DNA of 38,435 bases. It comes from Nitrospiria bacterium. Its GTDB lineage: Bacteria > Nitrospirota > Nitrospiria > JACQBZ01. The notes beneath the pieces were generated by a model. The model saw only the letters and a program-made list of their open reading frames with translations. It was not told the origin of the DNA and did not search any database. Location of the stretch: NCBI GenBank assembly GCA_035498035.1, contig DATKAN010000047.1, positions 1-38,435 on the forward strand, in the 5' to 3' direction. Position numbers and translations under genes: made by a program. Shown here in pieces: positions 1-12,677 of the stretch (positions within the stretch are counted from its first letter, which is position 1; every line of letters starts with the position of its first letter).

Positions 1-563
1 TCCACCTTGTCGTGATCGATCGGGAGGATGATCTTCGTTCGAAAATCGAAGGCCGTTCGGGTCAGCGAACCTTTGATCCATTGCTGCGCCAGGACGACCC
101 GCGGGTCGCCGTCTTTTTGAATGTAGACGGTGCTGGGCATCGGTCCGTCATCCCCGATCAAGAGCCGCTCCGCGCGGTCGGGGAGGGTGAAGGTGATGTC
201 CACGTTGGGATGGGCCAGGCCGAACTCGGACAGGTTCGCGGCCTGGTCCTCGACCACGCGGGTATATCGAACGTCGGCGACCGTCGTGATCAGGCTCTGG
301 ACTTCGCGCTGGTCGGCGTCGACCTCCAGGGGCTTCGTCAGCCGCCATTGTCCCTCCGGGGTTTTTCTCAGTTCGATCAGACCGGAGGGGTAGCGCAATT
401 CGACCGTGTCGACGTCGGCGCTCTCGAACTTAAAGAGGCGGTCGGCGTTCTGTTCGGCCTCGCCGGCTTTTTTCCGGTGCGGGATCTCGACGACGACGAG
501 GTAGACGCCGAGCAGCAGCAGCACGGCGGCCAGGATGAGGGTCGATGTGAATTTGCCGCGCAC
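1..563 (-). CDS. DUF4340-domain protein, 3' end beyond the window
   Basis: The visible part is 187 residues read from a GTG at 563-561, which shares one base with the stop of the upstream GldG-like gene (TAGTG). I translated it by hand. After a short basic start (VRGKFTST) comes one hydrophobic segment at about residues 8-25 (LILAAVLLLLGVYLVVVE), which looks like a membrane anchor or uncleaved signal. Next is a charged stretch ending in FKFESADVDTVEL, then an alternating beta-rich domain with the RTAFDFRTKIILP pattern typical of DUF4340. DUF4340 proteins usually sit at the end of ABC-2 exporter operons next to GldG-like proteins, as here. The C-terminus lies off the left edge, so full length is unknown. 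The function is not established; a periplasmic accessory to the exporter is inferred from position only. Confidence 0.85.
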   Translation of the reverse strand, partial: MRGKFTSTLILAAVLLLLGVYLVVVEIPHRKKAGEAEQNADRLFKFESADVDTVELRYPSGLIELRKTPEGQWRLTKPLEVDADQREVQSLITTVADVRYTRVVEDQAANLSEFGLAHPNVDITFTLPDRAERLLIGDDGPMPSTVYIQKDGDPRVVLAQQWIKGSLTRTAFDFRTKIILPIDHDKV

Positions 564-2134
564 TATAACAGCCGCCGACGTCTCCAGATCGCCATCCCGG
601 TGATGAATACGGCGCCGGGCAGGAGCAAAAGCGAGACGTACATCAGGACCGTTCCCTGGGACCTCGAGAGGAACAGCGGGGTGAAATGGGATTCCTTCGC
701 CCGGATCGAGATCAGGCCTTTCTCCTGGGCCATCCAGGTGACGGTGTTTAAGAACAGATCGCCGTTGCCGGAGAAATTGAAGGAGCCGTTCGCGGCAAAG
801 TCCGAATCCCCGTACACGACCAGCGTCGGCCGCGGAACGTCGGGCGGCTCGTTCTTCTCGGGGGCGTCGTGCGCATGGGGCTCCGGGGAACCGGAGAGTG
901 TTTTCCGGGTGATCACGGCGGCCAGGGTCAACGGCCCCTTGACGTCCTCGGCCGGATCGAAATTCAGCCGCGTCTCGGTCAGGCGGGTCTTGGACCAGCT
1001 GTTGTCGCTGGTCTGCGCGATCGGTTTATAGTCATACTCCGGGCCGCGGCCTGATTCGAAATTGACCGATTCGGCGACCGGGAAAAAGGTCGCGAGGTTG
1101 AAATTTTTCGTGATGTCATGCGCGGGATAGTTCGTCACGACGGGCACCGTGTAATCCCCGCCCAGCAGCCGGGAAACGGGGTCGACGATCAGCCCCTTTC
1201 CCATCTTAACCCCCCACTGGGATAGGAAATCGTCCAGGTTGGCCTGGGCGTCGGGGTCGAGAAGCAGCAGGACCTTCCCGTTGGAGGCCAGATAGCCGGA
1301 CAGCGCGGTTTTTTCCTGCGGGAGAAAACCTTTTTCCGGACCGGGAATAACCAGCACGGCCGTTTTGTCCGGAACCTTTCCTTCCTCCAGGAGGGAGAGC
1401 GATCCGACATCGAATCCCTGTTTCTCGAGGCTGTCCTTCACGCGGGAGAAGCCGGCTTTTTCCGGATCCGAAAGGCGGTGCTCCCCGTGATTCTCCAGGA
1501 AAAGGATTTTGCGACGTTCCTCCTGGACGATCCGGATGATCGCATTGGTCAAGGCCTGCTCGTCGATGGTCTTGATCTGGGATTCCTGTTTGCCGCTCTC
1601 GAGCACCAGGGTATCGTACTGGGTGATTCCGTATTGTTTGGCCAGCGACGGTTTTTTGTCGGGATCGACCAGAGTGAATGTGATTCGCGGGTTGTGATAG
1701 CTGTAACCACTCAACAGGTCCTTCGTCCGGGAACGGGTCGGCCCTTGATCCGAGACGAAGGCGGTGAGCTTTACGTCCCGTTTGAGGTCTTTTAAGACCT
1801 GAAGCGTTTGGGGGGCCAGGGAGAAGGAGGAGGTTTCCGAGAAATCGTATCGAAGATGATGCCGGGACAGAATGAAGTTCAGGATGCCCAGGATGGCGAT
1901 GAAGATCAGGACCATGAGGACGCTGTTGAGCCCGAGTTTGGTCGAGCGCCGCGACGAAAAAGATTTGAGGGCTTCGAAATGAACGATGAAGAAAAAGACC
2001 AACAGCCCGAGCGCCGCCAGCTCCGCCAAGGAGACATAGGCTTTCCATTCGGGATTGACTTGATAGGCGATGGCGGCGCCGATCGCCGTTAAGAATCCCA
2101 ACCAGCCGGCGCCTTTGCTCAATGTGTTCAACAT
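563..2134 (-). CDS. GldG-like ABC exporter auxiliary membrane protein
   Basis: A 523-residue protein of the ABC-transporter auxiliary family often annotated GldG. Three hydrophobic helices lie near the N-terminus (about 11-30, 36-54 and 69-90). A large soluble domain (about 95-490) begins with RYDFSETSSFSLAP, a conserved feature of this family, and contains FLENHGEHRLSDP and a Rossmann-like VLVIPGPEKGF segment. One C-terminal helix is followed by an RRRRLL tail. It lies 31 bases after the permease and is fused by one base to the DUF4340 gene. No clear Shine-Dalgarno precedes ATG 2134, only an A-rich leader with a run of eight A on the coding strand. The homologue in Bacteroidetes supports gliding, but nothing here indicates gliding; a role in exporting an unknown cargo is inferred. 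Confidence 0.88.
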   Translation of the reverse strand: MLNTLSKGAGWLGFLTAIGAAIAYQVNPEWKAYVSLAELAALGLLVFFFIVHFEALKSFSSRRSTKLGLNSVLMVLIFIAILGILNFILSRHHLRYDFSETSSFSLAPQTLQVLKDLKRDVKLTAFVSDQGPTRSRTKDLLSGYSYHNPRITFTLVDPDKKPSLAKQYGITQYDTLVLESGKQESQIKTIDEQALTNAIIRIVQEERRKILFLENHGEHRLSDPEKAGFSRVKDSLEKQGFDVGSLSLLEEGKVPDKTAVLVIPGPEKGFLPQEKTALSGYLASNGKVLLLLDPDAQANLDDFLSQWGVKMGKGLIVDPVSRLLGGDYTVPVVTNYPAHDITKNFNLATFFPVAESVNFESGRGPEYDYKPIAQTSDNSWSKTRLTETRLNFDPAEDVKGPLTLAAVITRKTLSGSPEPHAHDAPEKNEPPDVPRPTLVVYGDSDFAANGSFNFSGNGDLFLNTVTWMAQEKGLISIRAKESHFTPLFLSRSQGTVLMYVSLLLLPGAVFITGMAIWRRRRLL

Positions 2135-2165
2135 GCAGGAATCTTTTTTTTGCGGATTTTAATTT

Positions 2166-2936
2166 TTATTTCCATCGTTGGGACTCCAGGACGCGGTGCG
2201 TGATGAAAAGTCCCACGATGATGAGGGAGGCCTGGTAGACCAGGTCCTCGGTGTCGATCATTCCCCGTATGAAATTCTCGGTATGCTCGCCGATGGATAG
2301 ATACGTTAAAACCGATCCCCAGGACGTGTCCGCAGCGGCCTGGGAGATCCAGCCGATCAGCCACAGAAGGAGGACGGCGCCGAACGAAATAAAACTGGCG
2401 ATGATCTGATTCTCGGTCAGCGACGAGGCCAGCAGGCCGACCGCGATGAAGACCCCGCCCAGCAGCCAGATTCCGAGATAGCCGGTCAGGATCGGCATCC
2501 ATTGGATGGATCCGTAATACCAAAGCAACAGCGGCATATACGCGGTCAGGGCCAGCATTAGGGTGAAGACCAACAGTGCGGCCAAATATTTCCCCAACAC
2601 GATCGACAGCAGCGGGACCGGGGAGGTCAGCAGCAATTCGATCGTCTTGATCTTTTTCTCCTCGGCCAGAAGACGCATCGTGATCAGGGGCAGGGTGAGC
2701 ATCAGGATCACGGCCATGTTGTGAAAGGTGGGGCGGAAGACCAGATCGTTCAGATTGATCTGAGGAAGCGCACCCTGCACACGCATGATCTGCATGCTCT
2801 GACTGCTGGCGAAAAGGACGATGCTGTAAAACAAATAACCCGAGATCAGAACGAAAATCGCGGCCACCACGTAAGCGATCGGGGAGGCGAAAAGAATACG
2901 GAGCTCCTTTCCCATGATGGCGAGCATGCTCCTCAA
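2166..2936 (-). CDS. ABC-2 type transporter permease (GldF-like)
   Basis: A 256-residue integral membrane protein starting MRSMLAIMGKELRILF, the usual cytoplasmic lead-in of ABC-2 permeases. Six hydrophobic helices follow, with the family's cytoplasmic segment MRLLAEEKKIKTIELLLTSP between helices 2 and 3. Its ATG overlaps the stop of the ATPase gene by four bases (ATGA), indicating translational coupling, and the GldG-like gene follows after 31 bases. With the ATPase it should form the inner-membrane exporter. The substrate cannot be deduced. The alternative reading as a Nos/Nat-type sodium or copper exporter is less likely, because the GldG and DUF4340 partners point to the Gld-like subgroup. 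Confidence 0.9.
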   Translation of the reverse strand: MRSMLAIMGKELRILFASPIAYVVAAIFVLISGYLFYSIVLFASSQSMQIMRVQGALPQINLNDLVFRPTFHNMAVILMLTLPLITMRLLAEEKKIKTIELLLTSPVPLLSIVLGKYLAALLVFTLMLALTAYMPLLLWYYGSIQWMPILTGYLGIWLLGGVFIAVGLLASSLTENQIIASFISFGAVLLLWLIGWISQAAADTSWGSVLTYLSIGEHTENFIRGMIDTEDLVYQASLIIVGLFITHRVLESQRWK

Positions 2937-3910
2937 GGGGCTTCTCCTTTCAGGGCCTCAACTTTCGATTCCTCCTGTTTCGGTTCTTCCTGGGTCAATT
3001 GGAGGAAGACGTCCTCAAGCGACAGTCGGACCGCGGCCAGTTCGATCAGGCCCCATTTGAGGCGGACCGCCTGTGCGGCCAGTTCGGTCCGGATGTCGCG
3101 GCCCAGCTCGCATTCCACCATAAACACCTGCCCGTCGGCCGAGGGTTCTTCGAAAATCGAAACGACGCCCGGCACCGTTTTTAATTTTTCGGCGGTATCG
3201 GGCGAAGGCGTCCGGAGCGTCAAGCGAACCTTTTCCGACTGACGAAGCTGCGCCGAAAGCGTGTCGGGCGTGTCGACCGCCACGATCCGGCCCTTATGAA
3301 TGATCACCACGCGCTGACAGACGGCGGTGGCCTCGGGAAGAATGTGCGTGCTGAGAATGACCGTGTGCTGTCCGGCCAGTTCCTTGATCACCTGACGCAT
3401 CTCGATAATCTGCTTGGGATCCAGCCCCGTGGTCGGTTCATCTAAAATCAGGACTTCGGGGTTGTGGATCAAGGCCTGGGCGAGACCGACGCGTTGACGG
3501 TATCCCCGTGAAAGGTTGCCGATCAGGCGATGACGGACATCCGTCAGGGCGCAGCGCTCGAGCACCCGCGTCAGCGCTGTCGCGCGATCCTTCCGTTCGA
3601 TCCCTTTGATCTTGGAAACGAAGCCGAGATACTCCGTGACCGTCATCTCGGTGTAAAGGGGAGGAGACTCGGGGAGATACCCGATGTGCTTCTTGACGTC
3701 CTGGGGATGCTCGAATATATCGTAACCGGCGACGGTGGCCGTCCCGGCGGTGGCCGGCATGAAACAGGTGAGGATGCGCATCGTGGTGGTCTTTCCCGCG
3801 CCGTTCGGTCCGAGGAAGGCCAGGATTTCGCCCTTCTCGACGTTGAACGTCACGTCCTCGATGGCGGTGAGCTCGCCGTATCGTTTCGTGAGGTTTTGTA
3901 CATTAATCAT
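2933..3910 (-). CDS. ABC-2 transporter ATP-binding protein
   Basis: A 325-residue ATPase. Walker A GPNGAGKTT is near residue 35, the signature LSRGYRQRVGLAQAL near 133, Walker B with the D-loop VLILDEPTTGLDP near 155, and the switch histidine in ILSTHI. The first 220 residues are the nucleotide-binding domain. The last 100 resemble the DUF4162-type C-terminal extension found in ABC-2 exporters, ending in an acidic tail (EEPKQEESKVEALK). It is the first gene of a four-gene operon (ATPase, permease, GldG-like, DUF4340) and lies about 150 bases downstream of a strong minus-strand promoter at 4070-4099. ATG 3910 begins the conserved MINVQNLTKRYG start. It powers the exporter; the cargo is unknown. 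Confidence 0.93.
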   Translation of the reverse strand: MINVQNLTKRYGELTAIEDVTFNVEKGEILAFLGPNGAGKTTTMRILTCFMPATAGTATVAGYDIFEHPQDVKKHIGYLPESPPLYTEMTVTEYLGFVSKIKGIERKDRATALTRVLERCALTDVRHRLIGNLSRGYRQRVGLAQALIHNPEVLILDEPTTGLDPKQIIEMRQVIKELAGQHTVILSTHILPEATAVCQRVVIIHKGRIVAVDTPDTLSAQLRQSEKVRLTLRTPSPDTAEKLKTVPGVVSIFEEPSADGQVFMVECELGRDIRTELAAQAVRLKWGLIELAAVRLSLEDVFLQLTQEEPKQEESKVEALKGEAP

Positions 3911-4069
3911 CGAAGGCTCTGTTTTGTCATCGGCACAAATTCTCTATCCGCATTCAAGGAATCAATCACGTCGGTATAATCACGGCGAGTGTTCGATCGC
4001 GGAGGTTGGAGGGGCCAACCGCATGGATATGAACTGGAAGGGACTCACGGCTCTCATCGCTGGAAAAAT

Positions 4070-4099
4070 AATATATCGTTCCCGACAGGGGTTTGTCAA
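4070..4099 (-). promoter_or_regulatory. sigma70-type promoter for the ABC exporter operon
   Basis: On the minus strand a perfect -35 box TTGACA (4099-4094) is followed by an 18-base spacer and a -10 box TATATT (4075-4070). The transcript would start near 4063 and have a leader of about 150 nt before the ATPase ATG at 3910. I see no strong terminator-like hairpin in that leader. Confidence 0.7.
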
Positions 4100-4143
4100 G
4101 TTTCGGGATCGGGATTTCGATTTGAGGGAGGTGTGGTTCTTCC

Positions 4144-4581
4144 TTACCGGATCGTGAAGGTCAAGGTTTTCAGGACGGTTCCGTCCTCCGAAGTGACGTC
4201 CACTTTCCAGGGTCCGGTGGCGGAGGGGAGGATCGTCTTCGTGCTGTAGGTGCGCCAGCTCGCCGATTTAATCGGGAGGGTCACCTCCATCACCATCCGA
4301 TCTCCCTGGAACCAGAGATGCTTGATGAGGGTCGGGGGCCGATCGCTTTTGATTCGGGTAAAGCAGTAGAGTTTTCCCACGCTCGCATCGAACGCGACGT
4401 CGGGGCTAACCGGGGTCAGATTCTCGACGCGGGATGCGATCATTGCTTCCTCAACGGTGATAGGCGGTGCGGTTTTCTCCTGGGCATAGGCGAGGCGGTT
4501 TCCCAACGTCATCGTCAGGATCCCCAGCGCCAGTAAACCGTGGACAATAGCTTTTTCTTTTCCGAAGTGTCTGCGAACCAT
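4144..4581 (-). CDS. exported DUF2914-domain protein
   Basis: A 145-residue protein beginning MVRRHFGKEKAIVHG, with a signal peptide whose hydrophobic core is LLALGILTMTLG and whose probable cleavage lies after AYA. The mature part contains the DUF2914 pattern: KLYCFTRI, a VMEVTLP strand, WRTYSTKTI and GPWKVDV ending in a beta strand. It is probably periplasmic and all-beta. I chose ATG 4581 because AGGGGG lies five bases upstream; a GTG at 4584 is directly in front of it. The gene starts only 18-21 bases after the HhH gene, so both probably come from the leaderless promoter at 5080-5107. DUF2914 has no assigned biochemical function. Confidence 0.85.
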   Translation of the reverse strand: MVRRHFGKEKAIVHGLLALGILTMTLGNRLAYAQEKTAPPITVEEAMIASRVENLTPVSPDVAFDASVGKLYCFTRIKSDRPPTLIKHLWFQGDRMVMEVTLPIKSASWRTYSTKTILPSATGPWKVDVTSEDGTVLKTLTFTIR

Positions 4582-4602
4582 CACAGCCCCCTTTCCCGTC
4601 CG

Positions 4603-5073
4603 TTAGGGAGATTGCAAAGGATGCTCATTCTTTTTTAAGTTCTCCAATCCCGCCAAGATCCGGTGCTCCAATTCGGTCCCCAGTTCCGGAAGCGTTCGAA
4701 GCAGACGGGATCGGGCGAGTTGTTCAAGATCCTGGAGGTTTTCGATCTGAAATCGTTTGTAGAGCAGCAGGGCCAGTTTTGGATCGAGGCCGGGACATTC
4801 GAACGGAATCGTTTCGGACGCCGGAACGTTGCCCTCGGGTTCACGGATGGCGCCCGTTTTAAGCCCTTCAAGAATTTTTCGTTCCAGCTCCCGGCCGATC
4901 CCGTGGATCTTTTTTAACTGTCCGCGACCGGCGAGGTCGGCCGCCGAATCCCTCGAGCGTTCGAGATTCGTCGCGGCGATCCGGTAGGCCCGGACCCGGT
5001 AGGGATTGGCCCCCCCCAGCTGCAATCGATCCGCGATGGCCCGGAACGCGTCCGCGATTTGTTGATTCGTCAT
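4603..5073 (-). CDS. stand-alone helix-hairpin-helix protein resembling the PolX N-terminus
   Basis: A 156-residue protein that matches only the N-terminal part of bacterial family X DNA polymerases: residues 1-60 have the DNA polymerase beta-like eight-kilodalton fold (MTNQQIADAFRAIADRLQL, then NPYRVRAYRIAA), and 45-70 carry a helix-hairpin-helix (GRGQLKKIHGIGRELERKI). A second HhH-like unit lies at about 92-150 (CPGLDPKLALLLYKRF and LPELGTELEHRIL). The polymerase palm and PHP phosphatase domains of PolX are absent; the reading frame ends naturally and runs straight into the DUF2914 gene. It probably binds DNA or a DNA-processing partner. ATG 5073 aligns with the family start and is only six bases after the -10 box, so translation is probably leaderless. 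Confidence 0.8.
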   Translation of the reverse strand: MTNQQIADAFRAIADRLQLGGANPYRVRAYRIAATNLERSRDSAADLAGRGQLKKIHGIGRELERKILEGLKTGAIREPEGNVPASETIPFECPGLDPKLALLLYKRFQIENLQDLEQLARSRLLRTLPELGTELEHRILAGLENLKKNEHPLQSP

Positions 5074-5079
5074 GGAACT

Positions 5080-5107
5080 ATTATACCATATTCGTAAGCC
5101 AAGCCAA
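5080..5107 (-). promoter_or_regulatory. promoter giving a probably leaderless mRNA for the HhH gene
   Basis: On the minus strand TTGGCT (5107-5102), a 16-base spacer and a perfect TATAAT (5085-5080) are followed by AGTTCC and then the ATG at 5073. Transcription normally starts about seven bases after the -10 box, which falls on or beside the A of ATG. No Shine-Dalgarno fits between them. Confidence 0.6.
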
Positions 5108-5178
5108 GGGGTAGGGAGGTCGAAATGGCGGCGTTTTTATGGGTGGAAGGGGCGTGAAGAGGTCGGCAAATCCTGCGG

Positions 5179-7586
<2,408 letters not shown>

Positions 7587-7704
7587 GGATGTCTCCTTTG
7601 ATCTCATCTATCGCGTCATTTCCCAATTTGCGTTGTTGAGCATGGCTGAAGGTGCGAAACCAGGCGGCCGCATTCGGAAAATTTCTTGAATGGAAACCAC
7701 CATT

Positions 7705-7732
7705 TTTATATCACAGCCGTGATTTTTGTCAA
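7705..7732 (-). promoter_or_regulatory. metK-ahcY promoter containing an operator-like inverted repeat
   Basis: On the minus strand TTGACA (7732-7727), a 16-base spacer and TATAAA (7710-7705). The spacer contains a perfect inverted repeat, ATCAC and GTGAT separated by four bases (7710-7723), placed where a bound repressor would cover both boxes. The start site would be near 7698. Confidence 0.7.
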
Positions 7733-7765
7733 GGAAAAAGTGAATCGACTTCGTTCGCCCTCTGC

Positions 7766-10941
<3,176 letters not shown>

Positions 10942-10945
<4 letters not shown>

Positions 10946-11577
10946 ACAAACTCGATCATCTTATCAAAGTTCTCGACCGCGAGTTTCCGGATCCGAGGGT
11001 CGAGCTCCATTATAAGAAGCCGCTGGAGCTCCTGATCGCGACGATCCTCTCGGCCCAATGCACGGATGATCGCGTCAACAAGGTCACCCCCCAGCTGTTC
11101 AAAAAATATAAGAGCGCTAAGGACTATGCGACGGCCGATCCGGCCGTCCTGGAACAGGAGATCCGGTCCACCGGCTTTTACAAAAATAAGGCCAAGAGCA
11201 TAATCGGTTGCTGTCGGGCCCTGGTCGAGAAGCATGCCGGGCGGGTTCCGCAAACGATGGAAGAGCTGGTCGAGCTGCCCGGCGTCGGGAGAAAGACCGC
11301 CAACGTCATCCTGGGAAACTGTTTCGGCCGGCCGGCCATCGTGGTGGATACGCATGTCCGTCGGGTCAGTCAACGCCTTGGACTGACCCGGTCGGATGAT
11401 CCGGATGAAATCGAGACGGAACTCGGACGCTTCATTCCCGAGAAGAAATGGACCCGCGTCGCGCATCAACTGCTGCTTCACGGACGCTACTTCTGCAAGG
11501 CGAAAAATCCCCGGTGTCCGGACTGCGACCTCAAGCCGATCTGCCGTTATTTCAAGCAGGAGCGCGGGGCCGATTGA
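10942..11577 (+). CDS. nth: endonuclease III, DNA glycosylase/AP lyase
   Basis: A 211-residue base-excision repair enzyme that removes oxidised pyrimidines and cuts the abasic strand. The HhH-GPD motif ELPGVGRKTANVILG carries the catalytic Lys118; Asp136 is in VVDTHVRR. The 4Fe-4S cluster ligands are Cys185, Cys192, Cys195 and Cys201 in the standard C-x6-C-x2-C-x5-C spacing. It starts with GTG 10942, overlapping the nitrilase stop by four bases (GTGA). It is the last gene of the ligA-nitrilase-nth operon; glycosylase and ligase act at opposite ends of the same repair pathway. Confidence 0.96.
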
Positions 11578-11599
11578 TCCCGAACGGCGCCGCCTTTGT

Positions 11600-11637
11600 T
11601 TGACAAACCCGCCGGTTATCTATATAATAACGGGTTT
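11600..11637 (+). promoter_or_regulatory. perfect-consensus promoter with nested inverted repeats upstream of yicC
   Basis: TTGACA (11600-11605), 17 bases, TATAAT (11623-11628): every consensus base and the optimal spacing. An inverted repeat AAACCCG (11605-11611) and CGGGTTT (11631-11637) spans the promoter, with an inner pair GTTAT (11615-11619) and ATAAC (11627-11631). The start would be near 11635. The pairs could be an operator or an RNA hairpin ending nth transcripts. Confidence 0.75.
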
Positions 11638-11656
11638 ATAAACAAGGCGAGACTTG

Positions 11657-12535
11657 ATGATCGAAAGCATGACCGGCTACGGCCGAAGCGAAGGGAGTTA
11701 TCGCGACCTGACGATCGTCGCGGAGCTTCGGTCGACCAACCACAAGTACTGCGACATCACGATCCGGTTGCCCAAGCTTTTGCTCCCCCTCGAAACCGTA
11801 CTGAAGAAACAGGTGCAGCAGCGATTTACCCGCGGCCGGCTGGAGCTGGCCGTGTCGATCAACGGCGCCCACGAGCAGCCGAAACGACTCGATGTCGATC
11901 TTGAACTGGCCCGCCAGTATTCCCGGATTTTGAAGGACCTGAAGACCAAATTGGAATTGCCGGGCCAGATCGATCTGGGCCTGTTGATGAATTTCAGGGA
12001 CATCATCACCACCGCAGAGTTGGCGGAGACGACGGAGGCTTTGTCGGCGCAGGTTCAGGAACTCCTGAAGGAGGCCATGGACCGGCTGGAGGACATGCGG
12101 CGGAAGGAGGGTCGGGCGCTGGTCCGCGACCTTCGTCAGCGTCTTCGGGTGATCGAGCGCGCGTTGCGCCGCATCCAGACGCGCATCCCGAAAATGGTTC
12201 AAGGCTATCAGGCCCGTCTCGGCGACCGCATCGAACGTCTCACCCAGGGCGTGAAATTGGATCCGGCCCGCTTGGCACAGGAGGTGGCTGTTTTCGCCGA
12301 GCGATCGGACGTGAGCGAAGAATTGACCCGCCTCAAGAGCCACCTGAACCAGTTCAGGACCATGATCCGGGGGAAGGAAGCCGTCGGACGAAGCCTGGAT
12401 TTTCTGATCCAGGAAATGAATCGGGAGGCCAACACGGTCGGCTCCAAGGCCAGCGATGCCTCCATCGCGATGGAGGTTGTGGGCATCAAGAGTGAGTTGG
12501 AAAAATTGAGGGAACAGGTTCAGAACATCGAATGA
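11657..12535 (+). CDS. yicC: YicC-family endoribonuclease
   Basis: A 292-residue YicC homologue. The N-terminal domain has the hallmark IESMTGYGRSEG and ELRSTNHKYCDI; the C-terminal DUF1732 part ends with the highly conserved QEMNREANTVGSKASD. YicC of Escherichia coli is an RNA endonuclease that affects small-RNA stability. I use ATG 11657 rather than the adjacent TTG 11654; the ribosome site is weak (AAGGCGAG). In many bacteria yicC, a small DUF370 (RemA) gene, gmk and rpoZ are consecutive. Here DUF370 is missing and 142 bases of GC-rich structured sequence separate yicC from gmk. Confidence 0.93.
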   Translation: MIESMTGYGRSEGSYRDLTIVAELRSTNHKYCDITIRLPKLLLPLETVLKKQVQQRFTRGRLELAVSINGAHEQPKRLDVDLELARQYSRILKDLKTKLELPGQIDLGLLMNFRDIITTAELAETTEALSAQVQELLKEAMDRLEDMRRKEGRALVRDLRQRLRVIERALRRIQTRIPKMVQGYQARLGDRIERLTQGVKLDPARLAQEVAVFAERSDVSEELTRLKSHLNQFRTMIRGKEAVGRSLDFLIQEMNREANTVGSKASDASIAMEVVGIKSELEKLREQVQNIE

Positions 12536-12677
12536 CGGCCGGTATGGGATTCATCGGCAGGGGCTTGCGCCGCCCTCTCCACTGGCAGGGTTCGTTGGAG
12601 CGACGCGACCGGGCGGCTCGACTGAGCTCGCCGAAGTCCACCCCCTCCCGCTCGCCGCGCCCGCTGGAAAGAGGCTC
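12536..12677 (+). other. GC-rich structured spacer between yicC and gmk
   Basis: These 142 bases hold no convincing gene: the longest plus-strand frame (ATG 12545) gives about 50 low-complexity, Arg/Ser/Pro-rich residues. There is a hairpin of eight pairs with one bulge (GGCGGCTC at 12612-12619 pairing with GAGC-T-CGCC at 12624-12632, loop GACT). Thirty bases at 12638-12667 match 23 of 30 positions, ungapped, with 37283-37312 in the biotin operon. It ends in the gmk ribosome site (AAAGAGG). Confidence 0.55.

Noticed and set aside
12-1031. A 339-codon plus-strand open frame
   Set aside because: It lies antisense to the DUF4340 and GldG-like genes, is rich in Arg/Gly/Asp as expected of a GC-rich shadow frame, and resembles no protein family.
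1-3910. Gliding-motility function for the Gld-like exporter
   Set aside because: Only the ABC part of the Gld set is present; none of the other gliding genes is seen and the organism does not look like a Bacteroidetes member.
3975-3980. A perfect TATAAT on the plus strand
   Set aside because: No fitting -35 box at 16-18 bases and no plausible plus-strand gene downstream, only frames antisense to the DUF2914 gene.
7587-7698. A SAM or SAH riboswitch in the metK leader
   Set aside because: I looked for the conserved cores of the known SAM and SAH classes and found only weak stems; a covariance search would be decisive but cannot be run here.
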